Source: Terriglobales bacterium | GTDB taxonomy: Bacteria > Acidobacteriota > Terriglobia > Terriglobales > Acidobacteriaceae | Length of the DNA stretch: 64,000 bases | Direction: 5' to 3' | Assembly (NCBI GenBank): GCA_035651655.1 | Contig: DASRFG010000031.1 | Span: 30,163 to 94,162 of the forward strand | Shown here: piece after piece, positions 1-9,238 of the stretch | Layout of the letters: every line of letters starts with the position of its first letter | Position numbering within the stretch: position 1 is the stretch's first letter | The notes under the pieces: generated by a model | What the model was told of the DNA's origin: nothing | Databases searched by the model: none | The model's input: only the letters and a program-made list of their open reading frames with translations | Translations under genes and position numbers: made by a program

Positions 1-1180
1 CTTCGCCAGCCTGCACCTCAAGCTGGATGTCGCGCAGGACCTCGCGTGACTCCCCATTCTGACCGCCATAGGTGAAGCTGACGTGATCGAATCGAATGCT
101 GTGTTCAAACGGCGGCAAGGTACGAGCATTGGATTTTTCCAAGACGGTGTCGGAAGCGTCCATGAAGGTAAAAATGGAAGACGAGGCCCCCAAAGCTTGC
201 TGGAAGTTATTGTTGAATCCTGCGAACTTGCGGACTGGCTCGTAAAGCTTGTAGACGGCCACCAGGAATGCAACATAAGTGCCGGGCGTAAAGAAATGAA
301 TATTCACCAGGTTGCGCCCCAGCAATAGGAGGAGCGCGAGCGCTGCGGCGCCGAAGAAGTCCATCAGTGGGGAGCTGGTCGCAGCGGTTGCTACAGAACG
401 TAGATTGGCACGTAGCAGGCGGCGGGCCGCGACTCGGAACCGGCTGCTTTCCCAGGCTTCCATGCTGAACGCCTTGACGATGCGATTGCCGGTGATGCTC
501 TCGTGCAGGATGTTCTGCACATCCGCCAGATTGTCCTGACCGCGGCGAGTCGTGTGCCGGACTCGGCGGCCGATTCGGTTTGCCGAAAAAACTATGAAAG
601 GAATGAATGCAACCAACAGAAAGGCGAACTTTCTGCCCAAAACAACGACCAACGCGGCGATGAATATTAGCGTAAAGACCTGCTGCAAAAACTCGGCAAG
701 CGTAGTAGAGAGAGCAAACTGCACACGCTCGATGTCGTTGATGATGGTAGAGACCAGCGTCGCCGTGGAGTGCCGCTGAAAGAATGCGGCCGACCGACGC
801 AGAATGGCGTTATACAGGTCATTCCGCAGATCGGTAATAACGCTGTATCCGGCGTAATTTACGAGATAAGTGCCGGCATAATCGCAAATGCCTTTCAGGA
901 AAGTGGCCCCCACCATCGCGAAGGCCACCATTGACCATGGGTTCTGAAAATGCGTGGGCACAAGGTGGCGTAGATAGATGGTGTGATTGGTCCCGGGAAA
1001 AGTAAACAACGCCAATTGTCTGGATTGCGACGCAGGGTTCAGAACACTATCCAGGATTGGGCCGATCAGTAAAAGGCGGAAGGCATCGAACAATCCCACC
1101 AATGCCATCAGTACAACGGAAGCGAACAGTGGCACAGTGTACGGCTTTACATAACGTAGAAGGCGTGTCAGCCGGCGCAT
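1..1180 (-). CDS. MsbA-like lipid exporter ABC transporter, fused permease/ATPase (3' end outside window)
   Basis: Translating the minus strand from the ATG at 1178-1180 gives an uninterrupted frame to the window edge. It opens MRRLTRLLRYVKPYT and has several hydrophobic membrane segments. It then has the coupling-region sequence ESITGNRIVKAFSME, and near residue 370 the start of the nucleotide-binding domain (FDHVSFTYGG). The Walker A, signature and Walker B motifs lie beyond the window. This layout (six-helix permease followed by ATPase) is that of MsbA-type half transporters, which flip lipid A-core across the inner membrane. The neighbouring lpt genes fit an LPS role. A drug or peptide exporter of the same superfamily is possible. 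The start is the first Met before the first membrane helix. Confidence 0.85.
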   Translation of the reverse strand, partial: MRRLTRLLRYVKPYTVPLFASVVLMALVGLFDAFRLLLIGPILDSVLNPASQSRQLALFTFPGTNHTIYLRHLVPTHFQNPWSMVAFAMVGATFLKGICDYAGTYLVNYAGYSVITDLRNDLYNAILRRSAAFFQRHSTATLVSTIINDIERVQFALSTTLAEFLQQVFTLIFIAALVVVLGRKFAFLLVAFIPFIVFSANRIGRRVRHTTRRGQDNLADVQNILHESITGNRIVKAFSMEAWESSRFRVAARRLLRANLRSVATAATSSPLMDFFGAAALALLLLLGRNLVNIHFFTPGTYVAFLVAVYKLYEPVRKFAGFNNNFQQALGASSSIFTFMDASDTVLEKSNARTLPPFEHSIRFDHVSFTYGGQNGESREVLRDIQLEVQAGE

Positions 1181-1309
1181 AGGCCCGCTCCAAACGGTGC
1201 GTACTCAGCGCAACTTACAAGCTGCTCTTGAAGGACCATCTTCAGGTTGACACAATTCGGCTGGGGTGAAGTTTGGCTTTGCACAGGTTAAGCAGCATTT
1301 TACTGGAAT

Positions 1310-1349
1310 AGTCACTGTGGGCGACTACTAAAGGTAGGAGACAGTGACT
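1310..1349. repeat. 9-bp inverted repeat between the msbA-like and YVTN genes
   Basis: AGTCACTGT at 1310-1318 is exactly mirrored by ACAGTGACT at 1341-1349, with 22 nt between. It sits downstream of the YVTN gene stop and about 130 nt upstream of the exporter start. No T-tract follows on the minus strand, so a terminator is unlikely. An operator or an mRNA stem are alternatives. The rest of 1181-1366 shows nothing I can name. Confidence 0.35.
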
Positions 1350-1366
1350 TTGCCCCACCGATTCAA

Positions 1367-2431
1367 TCACTTCCCGGGTACCCAAGCGAGCCCATCGGAG
1401 CCTTGGCCGGCAGCGATGGTCTTCTCTACCGCCCAGTTACCGAGATTGATAGCTAGGACTTTGCCGCCCTTAAGACAGGAAACGTAGGCCACTCTGCCAT
1501 CTGCCCGGACCAGAATTTCCGACGGCCAGTCGGGCACGTGAATGGTGTGTTCCAGTTTGAATTCGGGCAGACTTAAGGCCACAACCTTGTTGGCGGAGGG
1601 CAGCACCACCAGCAAGCTGCGGCCATCCTGGGTTGGTTCGCCCGCAAAGCCTATCGCCGGCAATTGGATCCATCGCGCAAGTTGGTTGGTGTCGGTATTA
1701 ATAACGGCCATCCGTGGTTGGTCTTGGTCGAACGTAAATACCTGTTTTCCGTCAGCAGAGATTGCAATCCGCTGAACTTTTTTGGCAAGCGGGATCACGG
1801 CCACCGTCTTTTTGGCGTGAAGGTCCACGACGCTAACGCTTCCTGCGCCAACATTCGAAGTGAACGCGCGCTTTCCGTCAGGAGAAATGACGAACATATG
1901 CGATTCCTCCTGACCGGTGGGAACGGAGCCTACAACTTTCCTGATTTTTGTATCAACAATATAGATTGCATTTGCCAACTCAGCGCTGACGTAGAGCAGG
2001 CCGTCAGGTCCGAACGTGGCACGATGCGGGCGCACGGGTTTTTCCAAATCAATGCTGCCCACCAGTTTTCGCTTTGCCAGATCAATCACATCAATGGTGT
2101 GTCCGTCGGTCCCCGGTTTGCCCACTCCGGAGTTACCGTAAATTGGAACATAGGCGAAGCGGCCATCGGGCGAAACCGCTACCTCGTGGTCGTTGACTCC
2201 CACCGGAATTGTTGCGAGTTGCTGGCCGGTTTCCGGCTCAATGACCATCAAGGTGTGCTCGCCCTGGTTCGCCACCAGCAGGAGGCCAGCGGCGGCGTGG
2301 GTTTTAGGTTCTTTCGCTCGGACTATGGGCGCTATGATGCAAAGGAGCAGCAGAAGCGAAACCGGAAAGCGAAGTCCCAAGATTCCTCCTGATAAGTTTA
2401 CGGATAAAAGCCACCCGCAGAACTCTCTCAT
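1367..2431 (-). CDS. Secreted YVTN-family beta-propeller protein
   Basis: This is a 354-residue protein with a hydrophobic segment at residues 20-38 ending in an Ala-x-Ala-like site, so it is probably exported. The mature part is built of roughly 40-residue blade repeats with signatures such as AVSPDGRFAYVPIY, VISPDGKRAFTSN, AISADGKQVFTFD and LVRADGRVAYVS, the hallmark of the YVTN/NHL-like seven-bladed propeller. Such proteins act as binding scaffolds in the periplasm or outside the cell; no catalytic motif is visible. The ATG overlaps the rapZ stop by four bases (ATGA), which implies translational coupling and supports this start. Its ligand is unknown. Its presence at the end of the rpoN cluster is unusual. 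Confidence 0.8.
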   Translation of the reverse strand: MREFCGWLLSVNLSGGILGLRFPVSLLLLLCIIAPIVRAKEPKTHAAAGLLLVANQGEHTLMVIEPETGQQLATIPVGVNDHEVAVSPDGRFAYVPIYGNSGVGKPGTDGHTIDVIDLAKRKLVGSIDLEKPVRPHRATFGPDGLLYVSAELANAIYIVDTKIRKVVGSVPTGQEESHMFVISPDGKRAFTSNVGAGSVSVVDLHAKKTVAVIPLAKKVQRIAISADGKQVFTFDQDQPRMAVINTDTNQLARWIQLPAIGFAGEPTQDGRSLLVVLPSANKVVALSLPEFKLEHTIHVPDWPSEILVRADGRVAYVSCLKGGKVLAINLGNWAVEKTIAAGQGSDGLAWVPGK

Positions 2432-3372
2432 TTCGGACTGTCCCGGTGGACCACCTTCAAACGATATCCCGCCTTCCGCAATCGCTTGGCCACGTCTTCG
2501 GCAATCATCACCGAGCGGTGCTGTCCTCCGGTGCAGCCGAAACCGATCGTCAAATAACTCTTTCCTTCACGCAAATAGTGCGGCAGCAAGTAAACCAAGA
2601 GATCAGAGATACGGTTAATGAACTCCTGCGTTTGTGGAAACGAGCGGATGTACTTGGCAACTTTTGGGTGACGTCCCGTGTAAGGCCGGAATTCAGGAAT
2701 AAAGTGCGGGTTGGGAAGAAAACGTACATCAAAGACTAGATCGGCATCCTCGGGAACACCGTGCTTGTATCCGAAACTGACGCACGAGACCAGAATGTTC
2801 TTGCCCTTGGAGTCTGACTGAAAGCGCTGCATCACATGCGCGCGCAGTTCGTGCACGTTGAACTTGGAAGTATCGATCACCAGGTCCGCAACCGCCCGGA
2901 TAGGACGCAGATGGCGCCGCTCCGACTGCAATGCCGCTTTGACGGGCTCCCTGGTGCCGAGCGGATGCGGCCTACGCGTCTCGCTGAAGCGCCTCAGCAG
3001 GATGGCATCGCTGGCCTCGAGGAAGATCACCGTCGTCGGAAGCAAGCGCCCGACCGACTTGATTAACGAAGGCAAACGGTCTAAATGCTGCCCTTCACGG
3101 ACGTCTACCACAATCGCGGTACGGGTAATTTCCTCGGAGTTCCTGACCAGGTCTGCGAAACGAGGAATTAAATCCACCGGGAGATTGTCAACGCAGTAGT
3201 AGCCCAGATCTTCGAAGGTATTGAGGACGCTGTCCTTCCCTGAGCCGCTCATGCCGGTAATGATTACCAGGGCGCGGCCAGCACGGCTTCCTTTACCGTC
3301 ACGGGAGACGGAGAGTGCAGCTGTGGGATTTACCTTGCGTTTGGTCGCTTGGGAAATGCGGCGCAACGCCAT
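2428..3372 (-). CDS. rapZ: RNase adapter protein RapZ (GlmZ-binding NTPase family)
   Basis: This is a 314-residue P-loop protein. The Walker A motif GMSGSGKD is at residues 40-47, followed by the family's GYYCVDNLP block, and the C-terminal GCTGGQHRS motif is at about 279-287. In enterobacteria RapZ senses glucosamine-6-phosphate and directs RNase E to a small RNA controlling GlmS. In other phyla the RNA partners are unknown but nucleotide and sugar-phosphate binding is conserved. About 30 residues precede the P-loop domain, longer than in E. coli and basic in character. It lies 75 bp downstream of hpf, in the conserved rpoN-hpf-rapZ order, but ptsN, often present here, is absent. Confidence 0.93.
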   Translation of the reverse strand: MALRRISQATKRKVNPTAALSVSRDGKGSRAGRALVIITGMSGSGKDSVLNTFEDLGYYCVDNLPVDLIPRFADLVRNSEEITRTAIVVDVREGQHLDRLPSLIKSVGRLLPTTVIFLEASDAILLRRFSETRRPHPLGTREPVKAALQSERRHLRPIRAVADLVIDTSKFNVHELRAHVMQRFQSDSKGKNILVSCVSFGYKHGVPEDADLVFDVRFLPNPHFIPEFRPYTGRHPKVAKYIRSFPQTQEFINRISDLLVYLLPHYLREGKSYLTIGFGCTGGQHRSVMIAEDVAKRLRKAGYRLKVVHRDSPK

Positions 3373-3447
3373 GAGCGGATGTTAGCAGGAAACTATAGAA
3401 GATAACCACAGAGGAGATACCCCTCACTGTTCCTCGGTGATCAGAAG

Positions 3448-4041
3448 CTACGGGGCCTCGATCAACTCCATTTTGCCCTCTTTAGTGCGGTGCAGCACCA
3501 TGACCTTGCCACTGAGATCGCGGAACACAAAAACATCGCGATCACGGAATTGCGCTTCCTTAATAGCCTCCTCGATAGTCAGCGGGCGAAGCGCGACCGA
3601 TTCCTGAGATTTCACCAGGTGAGCTTCCGTGGTACGGGAAACCATGGGAAACTTATGCACTACGACCGGCACGGCGGTGGTCGCGTTCACCCCGACTGCG
3701 ATTTGTAATTCTTGCCGAGGGGCTTCGCCATTCCACTTCTTGTGCGGGTGCCGCTTCTTGGTCCTCCAGCGGGCCTTGTACTTGAGGGCTTGCTGCTCGA
3801 CTCGCTCCATCGCTTCACCAATGGCCGCCATCATGTCGGATGCCTCGGCCAAACCAACTAACTGTTGATTACGCGGGCTAATAGTGATTTCTGCCCGGTG
3901 ACGGTGCTTCTCAACTGCAAGAATCACTTTGGCCGGAAAATTATTACCCAAAATCTTTTCGATTTTGACTAAGCCACTTTCAACTGTCTCGCGGATTCGG
4001 GGAGTTATTTCGAACTGCCTGCCGGTATATTCAACGTTCAT
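3448..4041 (-). CDS. hpf: Long-form ribosome hibernation promoting factor
   Basis: This is a 197-residue protein starting MNVEYTGRQFEITPRI. The N-terminal 100 residues match the S30AE/YfiA fold that occupies the mRNA and tRNA path of the 30S subunit (KVILAVEKHRHRAEITI). After a linker, the C-terminal part (about 135-197, SVALRPLTIEEAIKEAQFRDRDVFVFRDL) is the dimerisation domain found only in long HPF, which pairs two 70S ribosomes into 100S particles in stationary phase. I chose the ATG at 4039-4041 over the TTG one codon upstream. It sits between rpoN and rapZ, a widely conserved arrangement. Confidence 0.94.
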   Translation of the reverse strand: MNVEYTGRQFEITPRIRETVESGLVKIEKILGNNFPAKVILAVEKHRHRAEITISPRNQQLVGLAEASDMMAAIGEAMERVEQQALKYKARWRTKKRHPHKKWNGEAPRQELQIAVGVNATTAVPVVVHKFPMVSRTTEAHLVKSQESVALRPLTIEEAIKEAQFRDRDVFVFRDLSGKVMVLHRTKEGKMELIEAP

Positions 4042-4085
4042 CAACCGCCCCTTCTGGTTCGGGATTATTCAGTACGGGGTTGCAG

Positions 4086-5885
4086 TTAATTTTTTACCCT
4101 GCGCTGGTGGGTACTCGGGATGCGCATGTCTTCCCGATATTTCGCGACCGTGCGGCGAGTGACCTGTATTCCCTGCGATTGCAGGATGCGGGTGATCTGC
4201 TCGTCGGTCAACGGTCTGGCGGGATCCTCGTCATCAATCAGTTTCTTGACGCGACGTTTCAAAATCAGCAACGAAGTTGCGCCGCCCTCAGGACCATTTA
4301 CGCTCTCGCTGAAGAAATATCGTAATTCAAACACACCCTGTGGAGTGTGAGCGTACTTATTCGCGACCGCCCGGCTCACGGTGGAAGGGTGCACTCCGAT
4401 CTCCTCCGCCACTTCTTTGATCATCATGGGTTTCAGCGCATCAATACCGCGGTCCAGGAATTCCGCCTGGCGGGCAATGATGGAATAACAAACTTTGAGG
4501 ATGGTCTGCTTGCGCTGCTCAATGTTCTTGATGAGCTGAATGGCAGACTTGTAGCGCTCCTTGACGTAATTGCGAACGTCTTTCTCGGCGGCATCCCGAT
4601 GCAGAAGCCGGCGATACGCTGGGTTCAACCGTAATTGCGGGACATCATCTTCATTCATCAGCACCAGATACTCATCGCCCTGCTTTACGAAAGCGACGTC
4701 TGGCTCGATTAACCGTGGCTGCACCGCGTTGTAGCGCAGGCCTGGCCGCGGGTCGAGCGTCTTAACGAACTCCACCGCCTGCATAACGGCTTCGAGCGGC
4801 CTGCCGATCGCCTTTGCCAGCTCCTTGTACTGCTTGTTCTGAACTTCTTTCAGGTGATCATTAATCACGGCCGCGCAGTCCTTCAGTAACTGCTCGGTTG
4901 CAGCCGCATCACCGTTCTTTATCTCGCGATGAATCTGCTGGTGATACTTGATCTGGGCCAGGAGGCACTCTCGCAGATCACGGCAGGCCACACCCACCGG
5001 ATCCAGCTGGCGTACCACTTCCAAAGCCTCATGGAGCGCAGCGCGATCAAAAGCAGCGGGACCGCTCGGGATTGCCCCGCCAGCGGTACTCTGGCCGACT
5101 TCGTCAGCACTGGCAGCCTCGGCCGAAAGTTGAAGGCCCTCCGGGTCGGCGGGTGGACCACTGCTCGAGAAATCAGGAACTGCGTTGGCCTCTTTGAGCG
5201 CCGCGGATTCTAAGCTCGCCGGTGTCTCTTCAGTACTCGTTTCCTGCGACTCAACGCGATTGAAGAAAGCCTCATCCGGAGAGCCTCCATTGCGCCCAGC
5301 AGAGATCTGCGAACCCGCCACTGAAGCACTTCGGCGCGCCACGGCTTTCTCTGGTTCGTGCGCCGCGGCGAGCAGTTCTTCATCAGTGGCCAGCAGATAG
5401 CCATCCTCATTCAAGTTGCCAATGACCAACTCCGCAGCGGCGCGCACCTCTTCGCGAACCTGGAGGGAGCCTAGTTGCCACAGCAGGTGGTCGGTCAGTG
5501 TCGAAGGTCGGGACAGGAAATTCTCAAAAGACGGCTTTTCGATGGACTCCATCTCGCCCTGGCTGCGGTAGCCGGGATCGAGGTAGTCCTGAAAGAACGA
5601 GCCAAAATCAATCTCGTCAAACGGATCTTTCTTTTCTTCCTGGACGGTGGGTTCATCAGCGGCCGCAGTGCGTTCCCGCTCTTCTTCTTTGCTGGCAATG
5701 TCATCAATGAGCGGAACGGTGGAATCCAATTCTTCCAGGACGGGATTCTCCACGATCTCGGCATTGATCATGTCCTTGAGCTCAAGCTTGTTGAGCGCAA
5801 GCACGCTGACCATCTGCACAAGCCCCGGCGTAAGGATCTGCCGTTGGGTGACCTTCAGATTCAGCTTGGGTTGTAACAGCACCAT
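4086..5885 (-). CDS. rpoN: RNA polymerase sigma-54 factor RpoN with an internal low-complexity insert
   Basis: The protein has 599 residues, whereas family members are usually 430-500. Region I (residues 1-50) is Gln/Leu-rich and ends in the typical ENPVLEE. The core-binding domain carries DPVGVACRDLRECLL near 295-310. The helix-turn-helix EIGVHPSTVSRAV precedes the diagnostic RpoN box TRRTVAKYRE at 576-585, so -24/-12 promoter recognition should be intact. The extra length is an Ala/Ser/Glu-rich stretch at about 176-280, splitting the core-binding domain between NLNEDGYL and the DPVGVA block. There are also acidic residues at 60-95. Sigma-54 needs an AAA+ activator; none is encoded in this window. 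It lies between lptB and hpf. Confidence 0.96.
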   Translation of the reverse strand: MVLLQPKLNLKVTQRQILTPGLVQMVSVLALNKLELKDMINAEIVENPVLEELDSTVPLIDDIASKEEERERTAAADEPTVQEEKKDPFDEIDFGSFFQDYLDPGYRSQGEMESIEKPSFENFLSRPSTLTDHLLWQLGSLQVREEVRAAAELVIGNLNEDGYLLATDEELLAAAHEPEKAVARRSASVAGSQISAGRNGGSPDEAFFNRVESQETSTEETPASLESAALKEANAVPDFSSSGPPADPEGLQLSAEAASADEVGQSTAGGAIPSGPAAFDRAALHEALEVVRQLDPVGVACRDLRECLLAQIKYHQQIHREIKNGDAAATEQLLKDCAAVINDHLKEVQNKQYKELAKAIGRPLEAVMQAVEFVKTLDPRPGLRYNAVQPRLIEPDVAFVKQGDEYLVLMNEDDVPQLRLNPAYRRLLHRDAAEKDVRNYVKERYKSAIQLIKNIEQRKQTILKVCYSIIARQAEFLDRGIDALKPMMIKEVAEEIGVHPSTVSRAVANKYAHTPQGVFELRYFFSESVNGPEGGATSLLILKRRVKKLIDDEDPARPLTDEQITRILQSQGIQVTRRTVAKYREDMRIPSTHQRRVKN

Positions 5886-6074
5886 AATTGCCGAAGGAGC
5901 ACTATCAGATTACACCAGCCGTCAGCCTCCCCCCAAGCCATTGAGGGGAACTCTGATGACGTCCGTAACCCTTAGTTTTCAATATGATCCATGCAGCTGA
6001 CCAGTTTCCGATCTTGCTGCCGCTGTCTTCCCGAGGCTCGCCAATGCGCCTTAAGAAAACGCCTGAAACGCAAC

Positions 6075-6803
6075 TCAAACCAGCGAAAAACTCTCGCCTA
6101 AATAAACCCGCCGCACTTCGGAATCATTCCCTAATTGTTCGGGAGAACCGGCACGGAAAATACGGCCTTCGTTGATGATGTAAGCGCGATCGGTGACCGA
6201 GAGCGTCTCCCTCACGTTGTGGTCTGTGATGAGTACGCCGATGCCGCTCGCTTTCAGATCAAAAATAATTTTCTGTAAATCGAGAACCGCAATGGGATCG
6301 ATGCCTGAAAAAGGCTCGTCCAGCAAGATAAAGTTCGGAGAAATGCACAGGCAGCGCGCGATTTCCACACGCCGGCGTTCGCCTCCGGAAAGCGCCGTTC
6401 CCTTATTTTTGCGAATGACTCCCAGCCCCAGTTGATCAATCAGCCGTTCCATGCGCTCGCGCCTCTCGTGCCACGACATCGGCTGCGCTTCGAGGACTGC
6501 GAGGATATTTTCTTCGACCGTTAGCTTGCGAAAGACTGAGGGTTCCTGGGGGAGATAACTGATGCCGTAATTGCGGGCCCGCAGGTACATGGGCACCCGC
6601 GTGATCTCTTCACCATCAATCAGGATCCGGCCGGACTCTGGCGGGGTAAGCCCCACAACCATGTAAAAGGTAGTGGTTTTACCGGCGCCGTTGGGCCCCA
6701 GCAATCCAACAACCTCTCCTTGATTTACCTGCAGGGAAACGTCTATGACTACTCGCCGGCCCCGGTACGACTTACCTACCTCGTCCGTCGCCAGCGTATG
6801 CAT
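6075..6803 (-). CDS. lptB: LPS export ABC transporter ATP-binding protein LptB
   Basis: This 242-residue ATPase has Walker A GPNGAGKT at residues 36-43, a Q-loop ([12 protein letters not shown]), signature [12 protein letters not shown], Walker [13 protein letters not shown] and switch histidine ITDHNV. The FSGIDPIAV wording after Walker B and the length match LptB rather than amino-acid transporter ATPases. LptB drives LptFG to extract LPS from the inner membrane and push it along the LptC-LptA bridge. The ATG follows the lptC/lptA stop directly, with no spacer (6803 against 6804), so the two are surely co-transcribed. A gap of 189 bp then separates it from rpoN. Confidence 0.95.
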   Translation of the reverse strand: MHTLATDEVGKSYRGRRVVIDVSLQVNQGEVVGLLGPNGAGKTTTFYMVVGLTPPESGRILIDGEEITRVPMYLRARNYGISYLPQEPSVFRKLTVEENILAVLEAQPMSWHERRERMERLIDQLGLGVIRKNKGTALSGGERRRVEIARCLCISPNFILLDEPFSGIDPIAVLDLQKIIFDLKASGIGVLITDHNVRETLSVTDRAYIINEGRIFRAGSPEQLGNDSEVRRVYLGESFSLV

Positions 6804-9113
6804 TTACTTCGGCCTTGTTTGGGTAATAGCGGGGGAAGTGCCTTTGCTTTCTACGAGAACCCTATCATCGTGACTATAGAAAGTCAACGAATCGCCGTTC
6901 ACAGAGCCACGTTCGGCATCAAAAATGCTAGGGTTTCCGCCCGTCAGCACGTACTTCGCCTGCGCTGCCGTGTAAACCAGATGGTTTCCCGTGGCCCGGC
7001 GACCTGGCTGCTGCACAACAACATGCCCGTCTGCCACCACGTGATCAATCTGGCTGGGTGTATCGTCGGAACCCTTAGCGCTTTCTCTCGCCGCAGGGCG
7101 CTGTCCGCGTGGCAATAGATAGGCGATAGCGTCATCCGCCGTGACTGTGCCTTGCGCGCTGCGCATCACCACCCCGCCACTGAAATGTGCTCGACGTTGC
7201 GGATCCGAGTAATCCAGATGATTGGCGGTGACGTGGGTTTGACTGATTGCTCCTGTGGCCTCAGTCTGCAGAAAGAGCGTGTCCACCCGCTGCGGGAAAA
7301 CTCCCTCCGCCAACATACTGCGGTCGGCGCGATTGAAAGTAATGGCGGGTGCGCGGACTACGTTACCTCCCTGCCATAAGCGGGCGCCGCCGGAATAAAC
7401 GGCAAGATTACTGTTGCGATCAGCCGTCATGGAGGCGGAAACAACGTGAATGGGGTCGGATGAAGCCAGCATGGCGCCGCCGGGCTGGGGTTTCAGTTCG
7501 CTGTAGGTTGTCTTGACGTGACCGTTCGCAAGCGCCTGTCCGCTCTGGCGATTCATGCGAAGAACATCCGCCGTAGTGGTCATGCTCTTTTCAACAATCC
7601 GTGGAGATCCGTTCAGGGTCAAGATCATGTCTGACGGCGTGTACGTGCCCTTGTCCGCCCAAGCTTCGCGTTGACCTTCGACGTAATGCACCTCGCCGGT
7701 TTGCACGACCTTGGAAATGGCGCCCTCATCGCTGAAGCTGGCATCCACAGTGCGACTGGTGCTAACCCGATCCGGTTGGCCGGGATTCTGCGACACGATC
7801 TTGGCATCGGGAGCGCCGCGCACAAACTTGATTTGATTGTCGTCGCCGAAAACGGCGTGGAATTTACGAGCGGTTAGGGTGGTGGGAATTGGGACGCTGG
7901 ATGCTGTCGAGGATTTGGCGATCACCGGCTGCCCGGCTGAGCGCGGCTTGGGTGCGGCTGGACTAGTGAGAATCACAATCTGGGCCTTGCCTGAGGTATC
8001 CGCGTGGTCGAGCTGCTGCCCTGGCTTGAAGCGAAAATCAACCGCGTCGGAATCAAGTTCGGCCTGCTGTACCTGGCCAGGAACAGGGACCTGGCTTTGC
8101 AACAACTTTACGTCCTTCACAGCCCGCATCTTGGAGAGCTGATTGTCTGCCGCAAACTCCATTGAGACTTGTTGCGCGGTACCCTGCATCGGCTTCGCAC
8201 CAGCTTGTTCTACATGCACATTGCCGGTAAGCACGCCGGAATGAAAAGTATTGTGAGGATTCAGGAGATAGTCTGCGCGTTCCGCCCTGGCTTTTATGCC
8301 GGTCGAGGTCTGGCCCTGAACACTGCCATTGCCGATGATGCGATAAGCAGTATTGTCCGGTTTGAAAAAAATCGTCGCCACATCAGCCGCGATCTTCTCC
8401 TTCTCCTGAATCAGCACGGCCTTGTCGAGCACGACCTGTCGTGGGATCTTCGTGACGGCGGCATGGGCCGCAAGGATGTGCGAAGGGTTGGCGCCTAGCA
8501 CGGTAATGTCCACATTGGAGTCAATAACCAATGTGTTCTCTTTAGCGATGTACCGTGCGCCCACCGCCGAACCGCTGGCCTGGGCCATCTTAAAATTCAC
8601 TACGCCGTGAGTGGCAGCGTTACCAGTCTTCTCGTTAAAGACCAAGTCCGTGGTGTCAATATGGATTGGGTTCTGCAGCACCTCGGGAGGGGTCTGGTCG
8701 GGGCGAGCGGGACCCTGGGCATTGCCCTCCAGGTCGATGTGCACCGGTCCGATTCCCGCGATCTCGCCAGTCTTGGGATCGTACTCAAAATTCTTGCCAT
8801 AAATCTGATCGAAGCGGTTGGATTCCTTTCCGTAAATGATGATGTTCACATCGCGTAGCGAAGCGCGGCCCCCTTGCTTGAACTGCACCGTTCTTGCGGC
8901 GCGCACCGTAAACAGCGTCCGGCCGTGCTCCGACTTGGACAATTCAAAGTCTTGGGTAGACTGCTGGACTTGGTAGGGCAATGGCGCCGGCACCTCATGG
9001 CTGACTTGCTCCGCCCGGCGCTGCGCATATAGGTAAAAGAGGACGACGATGACTATGAAACCACCCGCCATCAGTGCTAACCATTTCCGCAGGCCGACTA
9101 TGGAGATGGGCAT
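6804..9113 (-). CDS. Fused LptC-LptA-type LPS transport protein with several OstA-like domains
   Basis: This is a 769-residue protein. One membrane anchor (about 10-28) is followed by an LptC-like beta region (FELSKSEHGRTLFTVRAART, then YGKNFEYDPKTGEIAG). The rest, from about residue 150 to the end, is made of OstA/LptA-type repeats, with phrases such as ANHLDYSDPQRRAHFSGGV and the C-terminal NHLVYTAAQAKYVLTGG. E. coli has separate LptC (191 aa) and LptA (185 aa); here one polypeptide is about twice their sum. It should span part of the periplasm as an LPS slide from the LptB2FG complex towards LptD. Direct abutment to lptB supports the assignment. Exact domain borders would need a profile search. 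Confidence 0.85.
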   Translation of the reverse strand: MPISIVGLRKWLALMAGGFIVIVVLFYLYAQRRAEQVSHEVPAPLPYQVQQSTQDFELSKSEHGRTLFTVRAARTVQFKQGGRASLRDVNIIIYGKESNRFDQIYGKNFEYDPKTGEIAGIGPVHIDLEGNAQGPARPDQTPPEVLQNPIHIDTTDLVFNEKTGNAATHGVVNFKMAQASGSAVGARYIAKENTLVIDSNVDITVLGANPSHILAAHAAVTKIPRQVVLDKAVLIQEKEKIAADVATIFFKPDNTAYRIIGNGSVQGQTSTGIKARAERADYLLNPHNTFHSGVLTGNVHVEQAGAKPMQGTAQQVSMEFAADNQLSKMRAVKDVKLLQSQVPVPGQVQQAELDSDAVDFRFKPGQQLDHADTSGKAQIVILTSPAAPKPRSAGQPVIAKSSTASSVPIPTTLTARKFHAVFGDDNQIKFVRGAPDAKIVSQNPGQPDRVSTSRTVDASFSDEGAISKVVQTGEVHYVEGQREAWADKGTYTPSDMILTLNGSPRIVEKSMTTTADVLRMNRQSGQALANGHVKTTYSELKPQPGGAMLASSDPIHVVSASMTADRNSNLAVYSGGARLWQGGNVVRAPAITFNRADRSMLAEGVFPQRVDTLFLQTEATGAISQTHVTANHLDYSDPQRRAHFSGGVVMRSAQGTVTADDAIAYLLPRGQRPAARESAKGSDDTPSQIDHVVADGHVVVQQPGRRATGNHLVYTAAQAKYVLTGGNPSIFDAERGSVNGDSLTFYSHDDRVLVESKGTSPAITQTRPK

Positions 9114-9238
9114 TGCTCAAATACTAGCAGGCAGTCGCACCCAGGAACTCATCTCTTAAGTGTCGAAGGACGCCCAGGCAGGTGTGGATTCGGGCCAGCT
9201 ATCTAACAGGGAACAGTGCATTCACCCAACTCACGTGG

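Noticed and set aside
1664..2392. 242-codon plus-strand frame opposite the YVTN gene
   Set aside because: It mirrors the strongly supported beta-propeller gene on the other strand and has no family features.
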